From an uncultured Muribaculaceae bacterium (GTDB lineage: Bacteria > Bacteroidota > Bacteroidia > Bacteroidales > Muribaculaceae): a DNA stretch of 9,324 nt. Position 1 is the stretch's first letter; the number at the start of each line of letters is the position of its first letter. The stretch covers positions 1 through 9,324 of the forward strand of contig CAJTJV010000052.1 in NCBI GenBank assembly GCA_910576775.1, read 5' to 3'. This document shows positions 1 to 5,286 of this stretch, piece after piece. Made by a program: the position numbers and the translations under genes. Below the pieces are notes generated by a model. That model made no database searches and was not told where the DNA came from. It worked only from the letters and a program-made list of their open reading frames with translations.

Positions 1-46
1 CCACGCCGATGATACTGCGAAAGTGGAAAAGTAGGTAACCGCCCCC
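1..46 (+). rRNA. rrf: 5S ribosomal RNA, 3' part only
   Basis: The first ~46 bases resemble the 3' third of a bacterial 5S rRNA: a GCCGATGATACTGC segment, a short GAAA-capped arm and the GTAGGTAACCGCC end. An intrinsic terminator follows at once, as expected at the end of an rRNA operon. The 5' two thirds lie outside the window. The exact 3' end (about 43-46) cannot be fixed without the pairing 5' strand. Confidence 0.82.
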
Positions 47-47
47 T

Positions 48-79
48 AGCCCGGACAGAAATGCCCGGGCTTTTTTTTT
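48..79 (+). terminator. Intrinsic terminator of the rRNA operon
   Basis: A perfect 7-bp stem (AGCCCGG at 48-54 with CCGGGCT at 65-71) is followed by an uninterrupted run of nine T (71-79). It sits directly after the 5S rRNA. Read on the other strand there is no T run, so it should not stop transcripts of the sigma/anti-sigma operon coming from the right. Confidence 0.9.
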
Positions 80-136
80 GCCTTGTAGGCCGCTATGGAG
101 ATCCTGGTGACTTGGTACGCCTGAGAGTTTTGAGTG

Positions 137-1369
137 TTATTTTCCAATTGTATAGCGGAGACCGATATTGAGATTGAAATTCACGGGTTTTTCCTTATAT
201 ATAGTCTTTATGGTGCTTCCGTCGTTGAAATAATAGCTTATCCCCGGTTCGGCAAATAAGCTCAGGGAGTTGAGTATATTGCATTGGAGCCCGACCGATG
301 CGTTTACCGACCATTGCATTGGTTTCTCAGAGAGGTTTTCAACAGATGATTCTTTGAGCCTGTTATCGATTATAAATTCTTTATCGACTTTTGCGGAGAA
401 GCACTTTTCTCCCGATACACCTGCAGAGGTGTACAGGTCGAATAATTTCCAGGTATAAATGCGATATTTGAGATTGAGAGGAATACCTATATAGTGTAGT
501 TTCTGTGTTCCTGCTATGTAGTGATCTTCGCTGCCTTCCCTAATATCTGAGGTAAGATTTGTGTATGTGATGCCAGTCTCTATACCGAATCGGTCGTTGA
601 GATTATAGGTGAATGACAAACCTACTCTTAGTGGCAGCCGATGATGTATTCTGTTTTCAGTTACTTTTCCCTTGTTGAAAAGGAGTATACCGAGGATTGG
701 CGCATCCTCCCAGCCGCAATCTGTTACACCGTAGCTGCCTATGGAGCTTGCCGGGAAAGTGTTGGAATTTGTTGCGCCTGTGGCTCCGGAGCTAAATGCG
801 GAAAATGTTATATTGCCATTTCTATTAGAATTATGCGATACGGAGGCTGTATAGCCCTTATGTTTTGTCGTACTGTCCTTTAAGTATATTTTTTTTGTGT
901 ATGTGCTGTCGTTTTTAGCACTATTCCTTTCTTGGGTCTCTTTTATTGTGTCGCATACCTGCGGACAATCGTCTGTCCGGGATATCGTTACCATCTGCTT
1001 TCGTGTAGATGTTGTTTTTTTATTAATAATGTTGGCTGGTATAGTAGGTGCGAGTTGTGAGACGGTTGCGGGTGTTATCTTAGTTGCGGAACCGATTGTA
1101 TAAGGAGCGGTTGCATTGGAGAGAAGAGAATGATTGGGTGCGTTTTCTGAGTTGTAAACGAGATATAAACCAATAGGGACAGCTATTGCAAGAGTGATTC
1201 CTGCTGCGATAGCCCTTTTATTATGCAATATGAACGATAACGCGGATTGATGACGTTTTAGTGGTGAGGTCCCGAAATTTTCCACGATGGAGTCCCATAA
1301 ATCGTCCGGCTCGTCGGTCTCGTAGTCCGTCATGCGGTTGTGGATTTTATTTAGCCAATCGTCGTTCAT
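137..1369 (-). CDS. Anti-sigma-like protein with inner-membrane helix and C-terminal outer-membrane beta-barrel
   Basis: Protein of 410 aa. Seen: a short acidic N-terminal region (1-50) with the motif DEPDDLWDSI typical of Bacteroidetes anti-sigma heads; one hydrophobic helix (about 53-72); a long polar S/T/N-rich linker (about 73-240) with Cys pairs such as CPQVC; and a C-terminal region (about 245-410) of alternating-hydrophobicity strands (GLSFTYNL, GIETGITYTNL, SVNASVGLQ, LNIGLRYTI) resembling the eight-stranded OMP_b-brl_2/PorT-type barrel. There is no cleavable signal peptide; the internal helix probably anchors it. The start codon overlaps the stop of the sigma gene (ATGA), implying translational coupling. 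Inference: the N-terminus holds the sigma factor in the cytoplasm while the barrel sits in the outer membrane. From memory, such proteins were described in Bacteroides thetaiotaomicron as dual-membrane-spanning anti-sigma factors (Dma). An ordinary PorT-family annotation would miss the anti-sigma part. Confidence 0.85.
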   Translation of the reverse strand: MNDDWLNKIHNRMTDYETDEPDDLWDSIVENFGTSPLKRHQSALSFILHNKRAIAAGITLAIAVPIGLYLVYNSENAPNHSLLSNATAPYTIGSATKITPATVSQLAPTIPANIINKKTTSTRKQMVTISRTDDCPQVCDTIKETQERNSAKNDSTYTKKIYLKDSTTKHKGYTASVSHNSNRNGNITFSAFSSGATGATNSNTFPASSIGSYGVTDCGWEDAPILGILLFNKGKVTENRIHHRLPLRVGLSFTYNLNDRFGIETGITYTNLTSDIREGSEDHYIAGTQKLHYIGIPLNLKYRIYTWKLFDLYTSAGVSGEKCFSAKVDKEFIIDNRLKESSVENLSEKPMQWSVNASVGLQCNILNSLSLFAEPGISYYFNDGSTIKTIYKEKPVNFNLNIGLRYTIGK

Positions 1370-1929
1370 ATAGATAAGGATTTATTATATTGCTTTATTT
1401 TTGTAGCCAAAAGGGATTTGGCTCTGTGGAGTTGAGAAGCGGAAGAGCTCTCTTTTATTCCCAGCAGAGAAGCAATCTCCTTATGGGATTTGTTTTCTAT
1501 GACGTAGAGGTTGAAAATGGTACGGTAGCCTACAGGGAGTTCTCGGATAAGATGCAGGATTGCAGATGAAGGAAGGGTGTCAACATCCGGTTCCTCTATA
1601 GGAATATCGTGTTGTTTGTCAGATATTTCAACGATTTCGAAGCGGTTGCTTTGCTGAAGGAATTTCAGAATTTCGTTTACAGTTACTTTCGCAATCCAGT
1701 TTTTTAAAGATCCTTTCCCCCGGTATTCGAAAGAGTTTATTCCTGAAAATATTTTTATAAAACTGTCCTGAAGCACGTCTTTTATGTCTTCATCGTTTAG
1801 TATATAGCGGGAGCACAGAGCAGTAAGAAAACGAATGTATTCAGAGTACATCGTTTTCATTGCTCCTGGATCGCCAAGCTTTACAAGGCGAACGAGCTGT
1901 TTTTCATTTTCAGTATCAACAAACGTCAT
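1366..1929 (-). CDS. ECF-type RNA polymerase sigma factor
   Basis: Protein of 187 aa, the usual size for ECF sigma factors. Region 2 lies at about 25-95, with the conserved DIKDVLQDSFIKIF helix (-10 recognition and core binding) and LKNWIAKVTVNEILKFLQ. Region 4 lies at about 119-181, with LPVGYRTIFNLYVIENKSHKEIASLLGI and the helix-turn-helix continuing through QLHRAKSLL. There is no extra C-terminal domain. The start at 1929 leaves the normal short segment before region 2; an AGAGGG lies directly against the ATG, too close to be a standard Shine-Dalgarno. It is the first gene of a two-gene operon with the anti-sigma-like barrel protein. No consensus housekeeping promoter is visible upstream, which would fit autoregulation by its own promoter type, but this is inference. 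Target genes cannot be told from the window. Confidence 0.93.
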   Translation of the reverse strand: MTFVDTENEKQLVRLVKLGDPGAMKTMYSEYIRFLTALCSRYILNDEDIKDVLQDSFIKIFSGINSFEYRGKGSLKNWIAKVTVNEILKFLQQSNRFEIVEISDKQHDIPIEEPDVDTLPSSAILHLIRELPVGYRTIFNLYVIENKSHKEIASLLGIKESSSASQLHRAKSLLATKIKQYNKSLSI

Positions 1930-1948
1930 CCCTCTTTCTATGAAGCGT

Positions 1949-1978
1949 GGGAGATGCGATTTTTATATCGCATTTCCC
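1949..1978 (-). promoter_or_regulatory. Inverted repeat in the leader of the sigma gene
   Basis: The arms GGGAGATGCGAT (1949-1960) and ATCGCATTTCCC (1967-1978) are complementary except for one position and are separated by six bases (TTTTAT). The element ends 20 bases before the sigma-factor ATG. It lacks a following T run on either strand, so it is not an intrinsic terminator. It could be a protein-binding operator or an RNA hairpin in the 5' leader; the sequence alone does not decide. Confidence 0.6.
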
Positions 1979-2033
1979 GCTCCAAGAAAAATTATATTTG
2001 ATAAATAACGGATATTCCGCAGATATTAGTACA

Positions 2034-2771
2034 TTATTCCAATGTGTGCAGATTTGTGGTATTCGCAATACTGATATTGCTGCGCGGGCGTAGCTGCAAT
2101 TTGAAATCAGCTGACTTTTCTCCGGAGAAGGATTGCCATTTAAGTGTTATGGATAGAGGTTCTTCCCAAGCAGAGACTTCAAGCTTATTGAGATTGAAGG
2201 CAATAAGCGCGTCGCCCCATTCTCCATAGGTGTCACCCTGTGCGTTATGCCGTAATACAAATTCAAAGGGATTGTCGGTGTTTGTCCCTGATACAAGGTT
2301 GATATAATGACGAGCGCCGGGAGAACCCCATAGGGTGCGTATGCGCATGGTGAGATATCCGTCTTCAGCAATAGTCACCCAGTCGTTCACAATTTCGATG
2401 GGATCATTTCCGTATAGTAAGTCGTTTTCTTCACCTGCTGTTGCAACCGGCATTTTAGTACGGATGCTGTCCATCCAGTTCACATGTACTTTGCGAATGT
2501 GTTCATCATAATTGATATCGGTTGCCTCGGTGTAGTTGACAAGAGCCCTTACTTCTTTTTTACCAAACGGGGACGCGCTGAGGTTTGTCGGGATAAGTTG
2601 TGTGGTATTGTCGAGTTGCATCATGAAGGTGCCGTCAGTATTGGGACATACGGTAACCAAGGCGGTAGGACGGAGGGTATTCAACGAATTGTCGTCGGTA
2701 TCGGAACAAGCCGGGAGCATGAATAGAGCACCAAGGCTAAGGATGGGGAGTATAAGATTCTTACTGTTCAT
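2034..2771 (-). CDS. NigD-like surface lipoprotein
   Basis: Protein of 245 aa starting at the ATG at 2771. Residues 1-21 form a lipoprotein signal peptide (basic N-terminus, hydrophobic core, lipobox LPAC) with Cys22 as the lipidated residue. The acidic run SDTDD follows, a pattern linked in Bacteroidetes to export of lipoproteins to the cell surface. The mature part resembles the NigD-like family (N-terminal OB-type domain, C-terminal beta-sandwich): an early RPTALVTV strand, then a HVNWMDSIRTK segment, then a beta-rich C-terminal half with WGDALIAFNL and LSITLKW. The molecular role of the family is not established. It lies 104 bases upstream of the sigma gene on the same strand, so it may be co-transcribed with it or be a neighbour in the same envelope response. 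The reading frame stays open to 2909, but that would bury the signal peptide and run into the opposing glnN promoter. Confidence 0.82.
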   Translation of the reverse strand: MNSKNLILPILSLGALFMLPACSDTDDNSLNTLRPTALVTVCPNTDGTFMMQLDNTTQLIPTNLSASPFGKKEVRALVNYTEATDINYDEHIRKVHVNWMDSIRTKMPVATAGEENDLLYGNDPIEIVNDWVTIAEDGYLTMRIRTLWGSPGARHYINLVSGTNTDNPFEFVLRHNAQGDTYGEWGDALIAFNLNKLEVSAWEEPLSITLKWQSFSGEKSADFKLQLRPRSNISIANTTNLHTLE

Positions 2772-2873
2772 ATAATAAATTTTAATTATGTGTTCTATTA
2801 TATATAATCCGGAAATTCCAAAAACCTTGCATGGCATATGGAAAAATAATGTTAAAGAAAATTTTTTGCTGAA

Positions 2874-2906
2874 TTTTTCTTTGGAGAAAAATTTTTTATA
2901 ACTTTG
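2874..2906 (+). promoter_or_regulatory. Promoter of the glnN operon
   Basis: TAACTTTG at 2899-2906 matches the Bacteroidetes -7 consensus TAnnTTTG at every defined position. At the expected distance upstream there is only a T-rich stretch (2874-2878). A true TTTG (2880-2883) is present but with just 15 bases between the elements, shorter than the usual 19-21. Transcription would start near 2912, giving a leader of about 180 nt before the glutamine synthetase ATG. Confidence 0.68.
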
Positions 2907-2920
2907 CAACTTTAAAAATC

Positions 2921-3013
2921 AAAGGCGCGATGAACCTCTTCAAGAGAGATTTCGAAACAATCAGCATCTGCGCATCGGGAATCTCCGATGCTCTCATTAG
3001 TCACCGCGCCTTT
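2921..3013 (+). promoter_or_regulatory. Structured 5' leader of glnN: long-range stem with internal hairpin
   Basis: AAAGGCGCG (2921-2929) is perfectly complementary to CGCGCCTTT (3005-3013); after one A/C mismatch the pairing continues with TGA (2931-2933) and TCA (3001-3003). Inside is a perfect hairpin, GCATCGG (2972-2978) with CCGATGC (2985-2991) around a six-base loop. GAGA (2944-2947) can also pair with TCTC (2992-2995). The domain sits between the glnN promoter and an intrinsic terminator, the layout of a transcriptional riboswitch or attenuator. I do not recognise it as a known riboswitch class, and I found no strong antiterminator pairing by eye. Confidence 0.55.
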
Positions 3014-3067
3014 CTACCCTTCAATCGCCGCCCGCTTGCCCCCTCGCAAACGGGCAAATTTTTTTGA
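2930..3067 (+). CDS. Possible 45-residue leader peptide ORF upstream of glnN
   Basis: An ATG at 2930, preceded by AAAGG with a four-base gap (a fair ribosome site), opens a 45-codon frame that ends with TGA at 3065-3067, the last T of the terminator's T run. The peptide starts MNLFKRDFETISIC and ends SQTGKFF; I know no homologue. Its start lies in the 5' arm of the long-range stem and its last third runs through the terminator hairpin, so translation could affect termination. The only glutamine codon (CAA, 3047-3049) falls in the hairpin's 3' arm. The frame may be open by chance; length alone does not prove that it is translated. Confidence 0.33.
   Translation: MNLFKRDFETISICASGISDALISHRAFLPFNRRPLAPSQTGKFF
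3030..3065 (+). terminator. Intrinsic terminator (attenuator) inside the glnN leader
   Basis: GCCCG (3030-3034) pairs with CGGGC (3051-3055); after one C/A mismatch TTGC (3036-3039) pairs with GCAA (3046-3049) around a six-base loop. Three A and then seven T (3059-3065) follow. It lies after the glnN promoter and 28 bases before the glnN ATG, so it can act only as a leader terminator. No gene transcribed from further upstream ends here. Confidence 0.68.
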
Positions 3068-3093
3068 ATATCGTTAGTACAACAGATACTTTT

Positions 3094-5286
3094 ATGTCGA
3101 CAAGTTTAAGATTTAAAATGGTGGAGGAGGCCTTTGACAGAAAGGCAACTCCCGTCGAGATTCCGGCAGAACGCCCACAGGAGTATTACGGCAAACTTGT
3201 ATTCAACCGTAAGAAAATGTTCGAATACCTTCCAAAGAAGGTGTACGACCAACTTGTATATGCAATCGAAAACAAGAAGCCACTCGGACGCGAACTGGCA
3301 GACGAGATTGCCGACGGTATGCGCCGATGGGCCATCGACAATGGTGCCCGCCACTACACACACTGGTTCGCGCCCCTTACCGGCGGCACGGCCGAAAAGC
3401 ATGATGCTTTTATCGAGCATGACGGTAAAGGCGGTGTTGTAGAAGAATTTTCCGGCAAGCTTCTCGTTCAGCAGGAACCTGACGCATCGAGCTTCCCCAA
3501 TGGCGGCATACGCAATACATTCGAGGCTCGCGGATATTCGGCATGGGACATTTCTTCACCTGCCTTCATCCTCGATCAGACGCTTTGTATTCCTACCATA
3601 TTTATTTCTTATACGGGAGAATCGCTCGACTACAAGACTCCGCTCCTGCGCGCTCTCAACAGTGTCGATAAAGCCGCGGCCGCCGTCGCGCGCTATTTCG
3701 ACCCCGAGGTGCAGCATGTTATTTCATATCTTGGTTGGGAACAGGAATATTTTCTTGTTGACGAGAGTCTTTATAGTGCGCGTCCCGACCTTGTAATGAC
3801 AGGGCGTACACTTATGGGACATGAAAGTCCGAAGAACCAGCAACTCGAGGACCACTATTTCGGTTCTATTCCCTCGCGTGTCGAAGCTTTCATGCTCGAC
3901 CTCGAAATCCGCTGCCATAAACTCGGTATTCCTGTCAAGACACGGCATAATGAAGTCGCTCCCAACCAGTTCGAATGTGCCCCTGTTTTTGAGGAAACCA
4001 ATCTTGCCAACGATCATAATCTGCTGCTTATGTCTGTAATGGCAGAGACCGCCCGTCAGCATAATTTCCGGGTTCTTCTCCATGAGAAACCATTCGCAGG
4101 TGTGAACGGTTCTGGCAAGCACAATAACTGGAGTCTCGGCACCGACCGTGGAGCAATGCTGTTCTCTCCCGGACGCACTCCGATGGATAACCTACAGTTT
4201 ATTACATTTGTAGTGAATGTCATGGCAGCTGTTCACCGCCATAACGGTCTTCTGAAGGCTTCTATCATGTCTGCAACAAATGCCCATCGTCTTGGAGCCA
4301 ATGAAGCCCCGCCGGCCATCATATCTATTTTCACCGGTACACAACTTGCCGATATACTTTCCCGTCTAAAGGAAAGCAAGGGTACGGACTTAAGCGACCT
4401 GCGTACGAAATCGGAATTTTCCATCGGCCTTTCGCAGATTCCGGAGATTATGCTCGACAATACCGACCGCAATCGTACGTCGCCTTTTGCCTTCACCGGC
4501 AATCGTTTCGAATTCCGTGCGGTAGGTTCGAGCGCCAACTGCGCTTCGGCAATGATAGTTCTGAATGCCGCAGTGGCTGAACAGCTTGCCGATTTCAAAG
4601 AGAAAGTTGATGTCCGAGTGGCAGCCGGAGAGGATCTTAATGCAGCGTTAATCGAAGAAATACGAGCATTGATTATAGCCTCCGAGTCTGTCCATTTTGA
4701 CGGTAACGGCTATAGTGAGGAATGGAAGGCTGAAGCTGCTCGCCGAGGTCTCGACTGCGAGACATCCGCACCCCTCATCTTCGATGCCTACCTGCGTCCG
4801 GAATCGGTAGATATGTTCCGCAAGACCGGAGTCCTCTCCGAAATAGAACTTCAGGCCCGCAATGAGGTAAAATGGGAGATGTACACAAAGAAAATCCAGA
4901 TTGAGGCTCGTGTCCTCGGCGATCTTGCCCTCAATCATATTATTCCCGTTGCGACACGCTATCAGTCTGTACTGGTAGAGAATATGGTTAAGATGCGTCA
5001 GCTCCTTGGAGAGGAACGTGCCGCACAGCTCGGCGCCGGCGATATCGAGGCTATTGAGAAGATTGCCATGCATATGGAGAATATCCGTCGTCTGGTCGCT
5101 CAGATGGTTGATGCCCGCAAGAAAGCCAATACTATCGTCAGTGAACGCGAGAAGGCCATAGCATATCACGACAATGTGACGGGTGTGATGGAGACTATCC
5201 GTTATCATATCGATAAACTCGAGCTGCTTGTCGACAATGAAATGTGGCCTCTTCCCAAATATCGCGAGCTTCTTTTTATCCGTTGA
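3094..5286 (+). CDS. glnN: Glutamine synthetase type III
   Basis: Protein of 730 aa, the size of the GSIII class and far longer than GSI or GSII. It makes glutamine from glutamate, ammonia and ATP in the cytoplasm. Seen: the GSIII N-terminal block ending in HYTHWFAPLTGGTAEKHD; QEPDASSFPNGG (from about 127); the metal/glutamate-site motif GWEQEYF (214-220); RHNEVAPNQFE (284-294); the NGSGKHNNWS motif (338-347); and NRFEFRAVGSS (470-480), which carries the catalytic Glu/Arg region. A helical GSIII-specific C-terminus follows. The start at 3094 is chosen because MSTSLRF is a typical GSIII N-terminus; an in-frame TTG at 3064 lies inside the terminator T run. There is no clear Shine-Dalgarno. Its stop codon overlaps the start of the PurF-like gene. 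The leader suggests control by attenuation, probably by nitrogen status. Confidence 0.97.
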   Translation: MSTSLRFKMVEEAFDRKATPVEIPAERPQEYYGKLVFNRKKMFEYLPKKVYDQLVYAIENKKPLGRELADEIADGMRRWAIDNGARHYTHWFAPLTGGTAEKHDAFIEHDGKGGVVEEFSGKLLVQQEPDASSFPNGGIRNTFEARGYSAWDISSPAFILDQTLCIPTIFISYTGESLDYKTPLLRALNSVDKAAAAVARYFDPEVQHVISYLGWEQEYFLVDESLYSARPDLVMTGRTLMGHESPKNQQLEDHYFGSIPSRVEAFMLDLEIRCHKLGIPVKTRHNEVAPNQFECAPVFEETNLANDHNLLLMSVMAETARQHNFRVLLHEKPFAGVNGSGKHNNWSLGTDRGAMLFSPGRTPMDNLQFITFVVNVMAAVHRHNGLLKASIMSATNAHRLGANEAPPAIISIFTGTQLADILSRLKESKGTDLSDLRTKSEFSIGLSQIPEIMLDNTDRNRTSPFAFTGNRFEFRAVGSSANCASAMIVLNAAVAEQLADFKEKVDVRVAAGEDLNAALIEEIRALIIASESVHFDGNGYSEEWKAEAARRGLDCETSAPLIFDAYLRPESVDMFRKTGVLSEIELQARNEVKWEMYTKKIQIEARVLGDLALNHIIPVATRYQSVLVENMVKMRQLLGEERAAQLGAGDIEAIEKIAMHMENIRRLVAQMVDARKKANTIVSEREKAIAYHDNVTGVMETIRYHIDKLELLVDNEMWPLPKYRELLFIR

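Noticed and set aside
641..1103. Plus-strand cysteine-rich and hydrophobic ORFs opposite the barrel protein
   Set aside because: They mirror the Ser/Thr/Asn-rich linker read in reverse; the minus-strand frame has coherent domains and is coupled to the sigma gene.
1949..1978. Terminator for the NigD-like gene
   Set aside because: The inverted repeat is strong, but on the minus strand it is followed by ACGCTTC with no T run.
2772..2909. N-terminal extension of the NigD-like protein to 2909
   Set aside because: It would place 46 residues before a clear lipoprotein signal peptide, uses a TTG start, and overlaps the opposing glnN promoter.
3064..3093. Longer start of glutamine synthetase at the in-frame TTG
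   Set aside because: The TTG lies inside the terminator T run, and the 10 extra residues do not resemble a GSIII N-terminus; the ATG at 3094 gives MSTSLRF, typical of the family.
3724..4122. Antisense and alternative-frame ORFs within glnN, the PurF-like gene and the phosphatase
   Set aside because: They lie wholly inside well-supported genes, show no protein-family motifs or ribosome sites, and are explained as by-products of the codon pattern of the true frames.
5244..5285. Longer start of the PurF-like protein at the GTG at 5244
   Set aside because: It lies within the glnN coding end; the ATG at 5286 gives MEPLKHECGV with the nucleophile Cys close to the N-terminus, as required for propeptide removal.
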